The position numbers were made by a program, and so were the translations under genes. Below are positions 46,340-58,332 of a DNA stretch of 64,000 nucleotides, in pieces. The notes under the pieces are model-generated. The model was not told the origin of the DNA. It saw only the letters and a program-made list of their open reading frames with translations, and ran no database searches. Numbering within the stretch: the stretch's first letter is position 1; each line of letters starts with the position of its first letter. Source of the DNA: Amphibalanus amphitrite (Eukaryota > Arthropoda > Thecostraca > Balanomorpha > Balanidae); the NCBI RefSeq assembly GCF_019059575.1, contig NW_024881694.1:744001-808000 (forward strand), in the 5' to 3' direction.

Positions 46340-46800
46340 CCTGTGGTTGTCCAGTATGTTCACTTCACGTGCACACCGCACCAAACCTCTCGCCAGACTG
46401 ACCCCTCTCCGCCGGAATGCGGTAAGGGGGACGCGGCCGCTCGGACAGACCCCCACAGCGAGACGCGCCACCGCCGGCCCGGGACGGCCGAGGGGCTCAC
46501 CCCCGCCGGACCCGGCACAGACCCCCCACAGCGAGACGCTATGCCCGCCAGGCCGGGGCGTCCGAGAGCGCCGCCCCGCCGCGCCGGCGGGGCCGCCACC
46601 GGCGGCGGCGCGGCTGTGCGGAGGACCGTCTCGCAGCGGTCCGGCGCTACGCTAACATTTAACAAACGTTATCTTCCGTTAACCACAGCACCGCACAGAC
46701 TCTGCTCGAACGTTACATTGGCTGATGATCAGCCGGCCGCCCCTCTCACGTTATGTCCATTTCGTACGCCTGAGTAGCAGATCCGCGGTCGACGCGTTCA
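46340..46800. promoter_or_regulatory. CpG island
   Basis: Extremely CpG-rich sequence (46370-46660), upstream of the candidate minus-strand exon at 45866. Long open frames in several registers here are a by-product of GC content. Confidence 0.45.
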
Positions 46801-46856
46801 TCTTACATGATAATGCCTAAGTGGACAGGGCATATTTCTATAAGCTTTTATGAAAG

Positions 46857-47243
46857 GTTCTCCAGGGCCCTTGTGGATAAAATCCTTTAAGGTACTGCGA
46901 AGGAAAGTCGAACAGTGTCCTGCAGGACCATGAGTCGTACCTATAGGATTCTGCACTCAGTATCCTACAGGATCATAAACGACAGAAACCTATAGAATCC
47001 TGCTGGACAAAATCCTACAGGATTGGGTCATACAGGAGAAATCCTACAGGATCCTGTAGGAATAAAATCATGTACGACTTCATATTAGAGGATCCTGTAG
47101 GACATCGGTGTGGGATTCAAATGTCCTTCATGAAAATCCTATAGGATTCTTCAATCCTTCAGAGAAATCCTTAAAATCCTACAGGATCCTGTAGGAGTTC
47201 AAGGACTTCAATGCAGTCCTACAGGACTTTTTTACTAGGGATA
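46857..47243. repeat. Right terminal sequence plus palindromic array
   Basis: Repeats of ATCCTACAGGATCCTGTAGG type lead to the terminus GGACTTTTTTACTAGGGATA. The unit and terminus are those of 26605-27190 in inverted orientation. Confidence 0.8.
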
Positions 47244-48247
47244 CCTCCGTGCTTTTGGGAAAAAAACTGCCGACCGTCATCTACGTGATATTGTGACGAG
47301 GAATGTCACCCTCAGCTAAAGCCAATGTCACCCTGAAGAGCATCTCCAGCTTCCTTGTGGTCGCGATATCTTCATAGCGACTTGAGAAGGAAGACAAAAT
47401 ATGCTAATGCTCCATGAGCTCGGCTTCCCATCACCCATGCAGATAATCAGTAAAGCTTATTCGCAAACCGCTTAACTGTCTTGTGTCCCTCTCGCGTTAA
47501 CATAACAGTCTCGCGGATACCATTTTTCAGCTGGGACATATGAGACGACTCTAAAACCCGTCACCGAGACACGATTACCCACGGACGGATAATTTATCCA
47601 CACTGAGAAAAATCCTGACTCCGCATGACACCCCCAGGGGGAGTTCACCAAAACGACACCCCAAAACTCCCAGGTGGTACTCCTCATTACACCCCCTCTA
47701 AAACTCTCCATTACACCCCAAAACTTCCCTCGAGAAACTCTCTGTAACTCTCCCTACAGTTTTAGAAAACTCTTCATTACTCTCCTTTACCCTATCAAAA
47801 CAAACAACATACTCCCTGAAACTCCCTTCCATTACTCTCAATGACTCTCCTACTGCCTCATAATTACTCCCGATTACTCCATTCCATGATTCCCCAAAAC
47901 TCCGTTTACAGCTTCATGGTATACCTCTTGTTACTCCCCATCAAACTCACCCAAACTTCCCATCACTCCACTCCAGCCCCTCCCCCCCCCCCGAAAATAA
48001 ATATTGGACGAATAGCGTAACCACCCAAAGCTCGTGTACCGAAGCACAGATAAAAAATATATCTCAAGAAATGTGTATTCATAGTCCGGGGCGGTGGGAG
48101 GCTTAAAAAATTAACAAACGCTTTCGACATCCCGCCACGGCACGCTCTCCGGGGATCTCACTCTATATGCTTCACGGTCGCGAGTTTTGATGTTAAGAAT
48201 CCAAAAGGCGGCCTACCACAGCAGGAATGCTTGGTCTGGTGGTGCCG

Positions 48248-48393
48248 CTACCCTACCACCTCCTGGGCCTCGACGAATACTGCGTCTTCTTCGTCCGGCT
48301 CTCCTTTCACGATGGTGGGATGGATATTTTGCTGGCCTCCGTTGGCTTCCGACGTGTCTTGCGGGATGCGCTGCAGGCTCTCCAGCTCATCCC
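48248..48393 (-). CDS. Candidate terminal exon, acidic unidentified protein
   Basis: After an acceptor (ACATTTTGCAG) at 48394, the minus strand reads DELESLQRIPQDTSEANGGQ and continues QNIHPTIVKGEPDEED to AQEVVG and a stop at 48250-48248. The VKGE sequence fits a sumoylation consensus, seen in many transcriptional regulators. The other two frames lack such composition. No upstream exon was found, so the gene is unidentified. Because it lies within 47601-49956, it may be a captured fragment of a host gene, or a host exon that the transposon interval only appears to enclose. Confidence 0.35.
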
Positions 48394-48518
48394 CTGCAAA
48401 ATGTTAATAACCATGAAATTATAGGTACACTTAACATTGCGTGGGAGGAAATGGAGGAGAAAGAAAAAAAGAGAAGAAGGGGAAATAATGAAGGAGAAAG
48501 GGAGGGAAGGAGAGGAGG

Positions 48519-48660
48519 GATGAAGGAAGGAAGGAAGGAAAACAGGAAGGAAGGGAGGGATAGAGGGAGAAAGAAAGGGAGATAGAGGGGAGGGAAAGAG
48601 GGAGTGAGAAAGGAAGCGAGGAAAGATGGAAGGAAGAAATGAGGGAGGAGACTGAGAGGT
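48519..48660. repeat. GGAA/GGGA-rich microsatellite
   Basis: Imperfect AGGA, GGAA and AGGGAG repeats. Several overlapping proline- and serine-rich frames on the minus strand come from it. Confidence 0.9.
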
Positions 48661-49956
48661 AGGCAGATGAGACAAGATGGACGAGACGAGACACGCGACC
48701 TGACGTGTTGGCACTGATACTGCATTTCGGCACATGATGTCAAAATAATGAAAGCAAGAGATTGCAAAGTTAGCATACTTTTTATGCACTACAATTTTGA
48801 TAAAGTTAAGTTTCAGTGAAAGTCTAAAGGGCAAGTTAACAGCCTCCATCTTAGTTGCAGACACAGTAGGGCAATGCTATGAAACGTACCTACTTGAACG
48901 CTCAAAAAGTTGAGCAGGTCGCTAAAAATAAGCTAAGGACGTTATATACGCTGCATAGGTAACCATGTTAACATTAAAGAACGAATTCAATTATGAACAC
49001 TTTCTAAAAACATACAACAATTTAGACAAAATTTATTTAAACATGCTGGTTTGTCGGTGGTTTTCATCATTCATGGGCAGTGGCAGTGGTAGGTAACTGA
49101 TTTTTTTTTTTATATACCTATGTAGGGGCTAGGAAAATCAAGGCTTTTATGCCAAGATAGTTTTATTTTCTGGCTCATCTTTGCAAGCCCTTCAAATTTG
49201 ATGTTTGTCATTGGTATAGATATTAAAATAATTGGGCAATAACAATAGGATCCATGACGTGTAAAGCTTGTGTAATCCTAACTTTCCAATTTATTCGAGG
49301 GAAATAATGTATGATATTTGCCAATACCTAGAAACTCAGAGCATGCTGTTTCCGATCTTTATCTTACTCAGGAACAATACAAATCAATTACCCTTACAGA
49401 GACCATTCCAGCCCATCAAGAACATGGGGTTACCATATGTTCTCATCACAGCATTATAACACTTTGCACTATAAAAGCATGATGAGAAATACAGCTAAGC
49501 TTACCTTTAAATCCAAAGTAAGGTCCAATTATCCGTCACTGTTAATATAGGTCAGGTCCGTCTAAGTCAACACGCTCTTCACTAACACCTCGCCCGCCGC
49601 CCCGCACAACGTGCTGTGTACTACGCGCAAAAGATGGCGGCCACCGGCAGCTCCTCGCGACGTATGCTAAAACCCCTTCGTAACTCCCCTTTTACTCCTG
49701 TCGGAACGTTCGGGAAAGGTTTTTCGGAAGTAATGGAGAGTTGCGTCACAGAGTTATGGGGTGTCACACATGGAGTCATTTCGCCATCCATTAAGAACTC
49801 TTGAAAACTCTTTCGCAAAATGAGGAAGGCTCGAAGTTACCCTAGAACACACTCAATAACTCTGCTGGAAAGGGAGTTATCAATGGTTTTAAGGAGTTTT
49901 CAGGGGAGCATTTTCAAGAGTTTTGACCCATATTGGAGTCAATTTTTTTCTCAGTG

Positions 49957-52900
49957 CACTTGACATCATCTGAATATCGTCATGAAAGCGGCCGACTGAA
50001 TCGGGATCCTCCTTTGAACGGCTGCCTAAGCTGCCAACACGGAACCGGGGACGGGTTACCAGCAGTCCGTCCTCTGTCACCCGCAGAGACGCATGAGAGA
50101 ACTCACCGGCCGCGGTATCTTTCCGTACTTTTACAAACCTGTCCCGGCGACTTGACTCCTAGCTGGTGGTGGCCGGTCGGGGGCCCCGATAAGCTCTGTC
50201 ACTAGGCAGTACGCAGGTGTTCTCCACTGTGTCGCCCGCTGAGGAGCATGGCTCAGTCGACCATAGAGCCCGTTCAGATGCCTGTTTACGCCGTGGAGCT
50301 ATCCTTGACACGCATCAGAGGTGGGACCACCGGCTGTGTGCACACACATTGTGCGCCACTGCACCGGGACAGGGGCACGGCCGGGCCGCCCGACCGCCGA
50401 CCCGACCCGACCTGGTCCGGTGCACGTGGCGCGAGTATAGATCACCTGCAGAGAGGAGGCGAGGAGATGGACGACAGAGGCTGCTGGGCTGGTTAGTGCT
50501 TTTATAAAGCCACTTGGAAAACGTTTCCATTGATACAGTTAATGACTGTTAGGCTGGGCACATAGGGCTGCCATAAGTCTCTTCGTCCAGCATTCAGGCT
50601 CACGCGTATGTTTTGTTAACACCCAGGCATAAATGCCAGCCCGTGTTGAGATCAGAGGCGTCGACCCGATCCTTCTCGGCGTGCATTTGTGCTACATACA
50701 ATGTAATGCATACAAAGGCTGCCTACCTTTATATAATGCTCCATAAGATGTCTGGTGAACCGGCAAAATAGCTTATGGGAACCAAATTGACACCAAATTG
50801 ACTATTAGGACTAAAGCTGTGCTGAGTGCGTCCGGACGGGCAAGGACCGAGATTTCACTCAGTTCTCTTGAGAACTAAGCACATGCCAGAGGTGCCTGCC
50901 TGTGAGAAGGTATGGGATACAGCAATTCACGTGGGAAAACACTGCACTGGTGGCGGTAAGTCAGACCAAATAATAGCGGAACTTCGCTGTCAGACACAAG
51001 GTTAACGCAATTACGCTACCGACTGTGACAACCCAGTAGCTAGCCCTGGTGAAAAACTGCATTGACTAGATTTATATTAAAGCTTGATAGAATTTGTCTA
51101 AAATGTTATATTCATGCAAGGAAAATAGTAGTCATGCCTATAACAGAAAACGGCATGCCTATCTCAGGGTCAGATTTGCATATTTAACCTGATGCCAATC
51201 CCAGCCAAGCGGCCTAGCTTCGAGGCATCTGCGCTCAAAACAATCGCTGGTATCAGACATCCACTTTCAGCCAGCCGACAGTTATCCAGCGATCCTATCT
51301 CAGGTAGCTGGTATTTCTCTGTTGCCGAGCTGGCGCGCGGAGCGGGTCTCTGGCGTCAGTATGGCAGCTCTGTTGTGACGACGGCACCACGCACAGTGGC
51401 AGTCGGACAGACGCAACGACAGACACGTGCCGTTTTTCACGGAGCGCCCAGCGCCGCTGAGCGACACGTGTTTTGAACGATGCATTCCGTCTGTCAGGAT
51501 CCTCCTCAGCAGAATGGCCTATCACTGCCGTGGAATCGAAAACGCGGCGCTTTTTCGAGACACCCCGCAGGTTACAACCGACCCCTTGCTGCAAACCACG
51601 CTGGATAGCCGCTAACGAGAACGACTTGCTGTCAGCTAAATGGCCTCCTGTTGAGACAGCACGCGCCGCTAGATACAGTTTATGTGCTGAAGTCAGTTCT
51701 TTCGATCAATCCGCTTTTATGTTTCGGGATTACAAATGAAGTAAATGCTCTGAAAATATCGTGATGCATTTTAAACTATGTCGAATAGCTGTTTGCCATC
51801 AATTGCCATTGAAAAATTAATCGATTATATGACCTCGCACTGCGTACCGAAGGTACTGCGGCGATCGAGAGTTCAAAGGAATAGATCAACATATCAAAGC
51901 CACCGGCCATTGCTGGCCTTTTTAAAGCCTAACACTTCCTACCGTCCTTACCGTTTCAGTAACATTCACTTTTGCATTCGTCAGACCCGTTCTCTGCAAT
52001 ACAGCAATCAAAACGGACGTCATTGTCAAAACGGGGATTCAAACATGCGCATTCATTTGGATTGGATTCACTTTCATTGCGCGCTGTTGCCAAGCAGCCC
52101 ATCTACAGGACTCGTTCAGAAAGCGAACGATCACCGGGGAATCACTCTCACCTTGAATTAAATCAGCCACCGCTCTGCACTTGGGTGAGACATGGGTTTG
52201 GCCAGGAAGTGCACTGTAATTCACGTTTCCGTCGGCGGCTCATGCATCCATTGATCCGCGCGTAAGCGTGTCATTAGTTGGTCGGAGCCCGCTGCAGGAG
52301 CGACTGCAGTCATTGTTGGCGTGCTATCGAACGCCGCACATTGGCGGCCTCTCGCCACAGTCACGTGCTATATGGTCAGACGGGTGCGGCCGAGCCGTCA
52401 CCCCGACCTCCGCGGTCGCACCCTGGCTCACGCGATGTCGACTTGAATTGTTAGCTTTGTGTAGACATTGCTGCTAATCGAGATAAAGGGAAGGTTGACT
52501 GCAGGGAGATGTAAATGTGACTGATTTTTATTTCAGCAAGGAACTTTAATGCATGTATGGCATTATATTATACTCGTATGGATGATGATGTAAATAATAA
52601 ACCAAATTATTACAAATGCATTCAAATATATTCAAAAAGACACACAAAGCTTTCGGTTCATGGAACCTTGATCACTGTGCAAATGAGTATAACAATCGCT
52701 GTAACCGTCTAAAAATTCTTTGAAATTAATATGCATGTTATTGCATGGCTTTAGCAGGCATCATTTAGATAGCGTATTCGAGCTATACAGCACGAGGTAC
52801 TCCTTATGATAGCTCGGTCATATCAATAACCAGACACTTTATGATGGGATATATGTCGAAGAGTGCATTAGCTACGTTGCGTCCTTATAATAATGGCCAC

Positions 52901-55300
52901 ATGACACGTCTGCACGAAACGGTCGGTGGACGTTTTTTTTCCCTTATCCTAGAAACATGGAACAGTCACGCAAACTGTCACTGCCAACGTTGTAAAAACA
53001 TCAAATAGCGGCGGAACCCGCCCGGATTATCAAATTTCATTTGAGCTTTTTGTTTTGGGACCAGATGGATGAGGGTTTCAAATTTTTGATTATTCACTTG
53101 GTTGCTGTGCAGCTCGTCTGAGATGTTTTATTCATTTTTAAGGACAACTTCATTTATTTGAACACACCCAGGAAATTCCATGGCCTTAAGCGGCAAACCT
53201 CAGATGGCTACTGCAGGCTACCAACCGAATAAAATACCCATGACCGTTAAACGGAGGACAAATTCCCTTTCAGAAATCCTTGACAACCGGCTCTCTGGTG
53301 AGACCAGATGACAAACCCGCCAACACTCGCAGGACAGAAGGTAGGGACTGTGCGCTCTAAGTCACCGCTCAAAGCCGGATGCGACCGTGGAGGCTTGTAA
53401 ACTTCACAAGGCGCGGCGCCTGCAAAGCCAGTGCCGTCCTGTAACAACCACCGCAGAAAGGCTGAGGGTGTTCACTCGTGAACCGAATCACTAAATCGGT
53501 GAGAATCGGATTGCTCCTCTCCCGCCTGCTCTGTGCTGCGGATGAGCAGAACTACAGGGCGAGTGCCGGGGCCGGGAAAGTCACCCTCAGAAGTCGCGGA
53601 CTGTGCGAACTCAGGGTTAGGAGCTGACCACAGGCCGTGTCTCCGAGATGTGACCGCGCGGGTGCAGCCGGGCGATCCTCTGAAATATAATCTGTCCGGC
53701 GCCTCCACGGTAACGTATGCGGGAATGTCGTCCCACAAGGTGGAGAGAGAAAACATTCTGGGTAAGATTAACCACCAGCGTTTTTCAAGTTACCGATCTC
53801 TGCAAACTTCGAAACATCAACAGTTCAAACAGTTATTCCCAACATGCTGGAAAAATAGCTCGCAAGGAATTCCCGAAATTTTAGCTAAACGTACACCTAC
53901 CACAGTAAAAACAGCTGTGCTTCTTCAGAGAAAATGTTTTTTCTTGAAATATCAATGCATGCATCTTTGAAAGTATCGCTATGCCAACTTTGCCTTTCGT
54001 CAAAGTTGCAATCGTTCGGGGTGAGGAGCGCGGAAGCATGTCCCAATGGGCACATATCATGGTCACAGGCATCAGTCCAATCTGAGCCGTAGCTCGATAG
54101 GCGGCACCAGCCAGCCATGAAGTTGTGATCAGGTAACCGAGCGAACTGCACACTACCTCGACCACCGCAATCCGGTGAAAGCTATAGTCGATGTTTACCT
54201 GTTTGCTCCAGTAAGCCAGGGGATTTTGTGATAGTCAGCTGCAGAACGTGCTTATTCTAGATTGCATCCCTGTCAATGATTTTGCAACTCGTGCCCTAAC
54301 CGACCGATAGGTATGGTTGTTTTTCAGAGTTGTGACAAGCAAAGAATAAACTTTCTTGCAAAACTTGACGGGTGTAGATGCAGTAGACCGTTGTAATACA
54401 GAGTACATTCATCTCCTACATACGCCTGAAGTTTAAAGGGCAGTGAAGGTCATCGTATAGCTTGCAAACATACTCTGAAACCGATATCGACCAAGCCTGT
54501 AATTTATGAATGAAATATGTAATATCAACAATTGATGATATTACAGACTCTCAAAACATTGTAGCCTGAAGTTTTGCCTTACCGTCCAGCAGATGAGTGA
54601 CGCTCAACAGTGTTCAACACTCAACAGATTAAACAGCCAATATATTTACGCTATGCACAAAAGTATCCAATTTAAGCTAAGTTTATCTTAACACCGGTTT
54701 TTAATTATCTAAACTATCTCGACTGATGCTCCATCCAAGTCCCACAACCCGCGGACATCGGTCAGCCCCTTGACCACCTCACGGTTTCACCAGGCCGTCC
54801 TTGCGATGGAATGTGACGCCCTCATGGGTTTCTAGTAATGACGAGGGCCGCTCCGAGCACCGGCCACCGGACCTAATTGTGGCGCTATAATCTGCTGTCC
54901 CGGTTTCTCGAATTGGATCTCACGGCTCAAAACCGCAGAAGATCCATTTGTCCGGCAAAGCCTTCACGCATAACTGGATAGTTTTCGGGGAAGACAATGC
55001 TGGTTTGTGTTGGCCTATGACCACATGATCTGCATGGAAATCGGTGGGCATTTATGACAGACGCTTACCACTGAACGCTCTCCTATATTGTTTGTGTGTT
55101 TCGTAACTAGCTTGATTTGAAAGATGGTTACCGACTAATTGTTCAGTTGTCGCTTGCTTGCTCGCAGATATAGTTTTTGCTTGTTAGTTCTGAGGACGGC
55201 AAAGTAGCCTATCATTGTTATTGTATTTGAAGTTTGACTGCTTATTACACCTTTTAAGATGACTGTTTATAAGTGGCAGTTTGTAATTATGAGCTCTCAA
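49957..55300. other. Non-coding DNA, no gene supported
   Basis: Several open frames of 60-145 codons occur (for example 50248-50496 and 53533-53970), but none shows a domain or a consistent splice structure. No repeats with clear termini were found. Some short exons could be hidden here. Confidence 0.4.
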
Positions 55301-55399
55301 ATCACATTCACCTTTCTACACCCTCTATGTAAAAAACATCCAAGCGCTTACCTTGCGAGCCGAGAACGTTCACTGCCGGTATGTCTTCATGCAGTGCAG

Positions 55400-56500
55400 C
55401 TGATGCGATTTTTCGCCGATTATCTCCGATCTCGCAACTCGGTCCGACCCGGTCCGCTCGGCCGTCTGTGGCCGCTGGGCGGCACAAACCGGAAAAACGC
55501 GTCTAGTCACAGTGACGGCGCGCTCCTCTGTTACAATACCCGCCCTCGTCCACGCGCCAGTCACCCCACCTCCTCACACTAACAGTTGTCCCGGTCGTGG
55601 ACGATCCCACTCGCCTCTCGTTCGATCTTGTGTTGACTCCCTTCTAACCGTCTCGCTCATCCGTGCGGCGCAGTATTGCAGCCGCGAACGCGGCAGAAGC
55701 GACGTGGTACGACGTCGCAACAGCAGCGAGTTGCGTAACTCGGAACCATCCGACAGGAACCATCGTTTTCCGTTGTTGTCGGTTACGGACGGCGCAGCTG
55801 ACGTTTCCAGACGTGAGGCCCACCAGATGATTATTTATATCGGGAGGGTCGAGACCATTGGAGAAGAAAGGAGCTGTTTGAGTGATAAACTGACGCCTTG
55901 GGCCTCCGCAGGGCAGGGAAGAGAGAGAGCCAGAGAGAGAGAGAGAGATGAGCAAACTGTTTGAATGGTCGCCGCCTGCGTGTGCGGTGAGAAACGGAAC
56001 CGCCGTCAGTCGGATCCGATATCGCTTCCTGTGGTAGATTTCGCAGGCGGCGTCGCCGTGTGAAGGCGCGGGTCGGTGAACCACTGTCGCTTGTTACGTC
56101 ATTGGTCCGGGCTAGCCAGCTGGATGTGACGTCATACAACCGTCTGCGGAGCGAAAGGCTGGCCGTGCAGCGCGCGCTCGGACGGACGCGATGTGGACCA
56201 CTTCGCATCGGCACTTTCCAGCGCATTCACCTGTGATTCAGCTGACTGCATCAGCTGACGATCGGCGGCCGGGAGAGCGCGCCCGCCATGTTTGTTTGCA
56301 CTTTCGCTCGTATCGAACAGAGCGTCGTGCCCGGTACGGCGTCTGAGCGGCCGTAGAGAGGGCAGCTCGGGACAGCCGGTTCGCATCGGTGGCACAGTCG
56401 AGTCGAGAAGGCCCGGCGGTCGTGTCACCATTGCAGGGCGCTGAGCTTACAGTGTTCTTGCGACACACGGAAGACCTGTCGGGTGGTGATGGTGAGAGTC
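55400..56500. promoter_or_regulatory. CpG-rich block, probable promoter region
   Basis: High CpG density with a short GA run at 55919-55950. No exon could be assigned on either strand. Confidence 0.3.
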
Positions 56501-57250
56501 ATAGTTCTGATACTGTGCCAAGCCGCGCCGGCACGACTGTTCCAGACGCCACCTGTAGTTGGGTGTCGTGTCATCGGCAGTCGTAATTACGGTGTTACGA
56601 AATCACACAAAAGTGTCCCGTATTTTGCTATGCCATGCAGAGAACATGCCTATATCAAAACTCAAAACTGGATCATGACAGGAGATTTTGTTGATTAAGC
56701 AACAAGCATGTCCAGATAAGTGTTGAACCCATGCTATCACGAAATCTGGACCAGCCTGGCCAAGGTTAGCTGAAAACAAATACACGAGGGTGTAAGCCGA
56801 CGAAATACCCCTCAAACCCTACGAGAAAAGTCATGATTAGGCATCCTACAAACGTTCTAGCGAGGTTCTCTAATGTATTCACTATTTTGAGATCATACCA
56901 TGCATAAATTATGCAATTAATATACCATTATACAGGATATTACTGGGTTTAAATCACCTATCTCATTGTTATGTAATTGCTTGAGCAAACCTAAGAGATG
57001 TGATAATTACGTTTGCCCGTTTGCCACTTTCTGCCGAGCAGTTGAACTCAAAATTGCATTTTATAGCCCTTTCACTAGTGCTCTGCTTCGCGAGGGACCC
57101 TAATAGCTGGTGCTTATTAAACGGTCTGATCATTGCAAAGTTCTCGGTAGCTAGACATGACGTTTAAAAATAGCTCACAAGTATAGGCCAAACTCCGTAA
57201 GAGGATAAAGGAATTACCAATGTTCATTTGCCATTTATCTCTGCTAAACC

Positions 57251-58332
57251 TTAAAGGTAGTGTGCCAGCTTTCCTGGACCGTATGGAGTTAATGGCCCAG
57301 ATAAGGAGAACCGGATTTTTAGAACTTATCCATACCTTCAAAACTCATGGAAACGTCTTAAATTCTTCAAATTTTGAGTACCCCAGTGCGAAATTCGCCC
57401 CGATGGGTTGTCGGTCGTACCCCAACCACATTTCACACCACTATGAACAATAAATGCACACACTGAAATCGCTATTACCGATATGCTCATCCAATCAAGT
57501 TTCGATAAACCCGTTCATCATCATCTCCTGCGGTTTCGAACACGCCTGTTAGGTGGTGCGGTAGACCGCGCCCAAAGCCAGGGCCCCGGTAACGTGAGGT
57601 AGCCGAGTCGGGGCAGCGTGCGCTGACCCAAGCCGGGGCCGCGCGTCCTCCCGGTGTCATGTGATAGCCCGGGGCTGCCCGCGGGGATGCGGTAGACCGC
57701 GCCCAAAGCTGCGGCCCCGGCTTGGGTCAGCGCACGCTGCCCCACCTCGGCTACCTCACGTTACCGGGGCCCTGGCTTTGGGCGCGGCTTCTGCTCATAC
57801 TTTGTGGTGCGGTGGTGGTGCGTCGGGCCGCGCGCTCTGACTTCGGCCAAGAAAAATGCGTCAGCTGATCATTGTCATTTCTGCCACTTGCGTATGGTGA
57901 AATGGGGTCATAACTTAAGAGACGGCTTTTTCATATCAATTATTTTGCATAAAATCATATTTCAAACCATGAATGATGTTCGACAGCCAAATAAAAGAAA
58001 CAATACCAATACAGGCTTACAGTTTAAGGCTCGACATTGTGTTGTCTACGATTAGACAGCTGATAACTCATTCCTGTACGTCGTAACTCTATAATGACCT
58101 TTGCTTACTGTCACATGTGCGCCGCATTTGCGATTGTTGCCGACGCCTGTTTGCAGGTCAGCCCACTACAGTTGTTATACATATCGAAAAACCGATAAAC
58201 TTTTAGGCGAAAAAGGCACTATTCCAGGCCCATTTTTGATTATTTTTTTTGCGATATTAGGTAAAAACAGAAGCTTCTTATCCTAGGAAAAATAAAATGG
58301 GAAATCTTTCAAAGGTGGCACACTACCTTTAA
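57251..58332. mobile_element. TTAA-flanked DNA element with internal GC-rich hairpin
   Basis: Ends TTAAAGGTAGTGTGCCA and TGGCACACTACCTTTAA are inverted repeats with TTAA at both borders (57251-57254, 58329-58332). The 1.08-kb interior has no transposase. The termini differ from the CCCTCGCC family, so this is a distinct TTAA-using family (Kolobok- or piggyBac-like). Confidence 0.8.
57568..57785. repeat. 75-bp inverted repeat (GC-rich hairpin)
   Basis: Left arm 57568-57642 (starting GCGCCCAAAGCCAGGGCCCC) and right arm 57711-57785 are reverse complements with two mismatches, separated by 68 bases. A direct repeat, GCGGTAGACCGCGCCCAAAG, occurs at the left arm's edge (57559) and again in the loop (57690). 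Confidence 0.92.

Larger units (their letters stand above)
26605..47243. mobile_element. Possible single 20.6-kb transposon bounded by inverted termini
   Basis: The left TATCCCTAGTGAAAAAGTCC at 26605 pairs with GGACTTTTTTACTAGGGATA ending at 47243, with one mismatch. TA dinucleotides sit at both outer edges, and both ends carry the same TCCTACAGGA-type subterminal arrays pointing inward. The two smaller elements at 19477-21360 and 47601-49956 have the same layout (short A-rich termini, subterminal arrays, unrelated middle). The alternative is two separate, each half-deleted, MITEs. No transposase is seen inside, so the single-element reading is an inference. Confidence 0.35.
47601..49956. mobile_element. 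DNA transposon with CACTGAG termini, subterminal repeats and exon-like cargo
   Basis: Ends CACTGAGAAAAA(AT)CCTGACTCC and GGAGTCAATTTTTTTCTCAGTG are inverted repeats. Inside the left end (47615-47990) ACTCC and ATTACTC motifs recur tens of times; the right end (49670-49930) has GGAGTT and AACTC motifs. The flanks share only CA. The 2.36-kb middle is not repeat-like and includes the exon candidate at 48248-48393 and a GGAA microsatellite. Layout is like 19477-21360. The superfamily is uncertain, perhaps CACTA-like. Confidence 0.6.

Noticed and set aside
46317..46777. Proline/arginine-rich frames in the CpG island
   Set aside because: Several frames on both strands are open at once, as expected from extreme GC content. 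None has protein-like features.
50248..50496. Plus-strand frame starting MAQSTIEPVQMPVYAVELSL
   Set aside because: It has a good ATG context, but the sequence soon becomes GC-driven (GPPDRRPDPTW) and I found no convincing donor or family match.
53533..53970. 145-codon plus-strand frame
   Set aside because: No domain, no splice partner and a mixed composition. Length alone is not enough in a 64-kb window.
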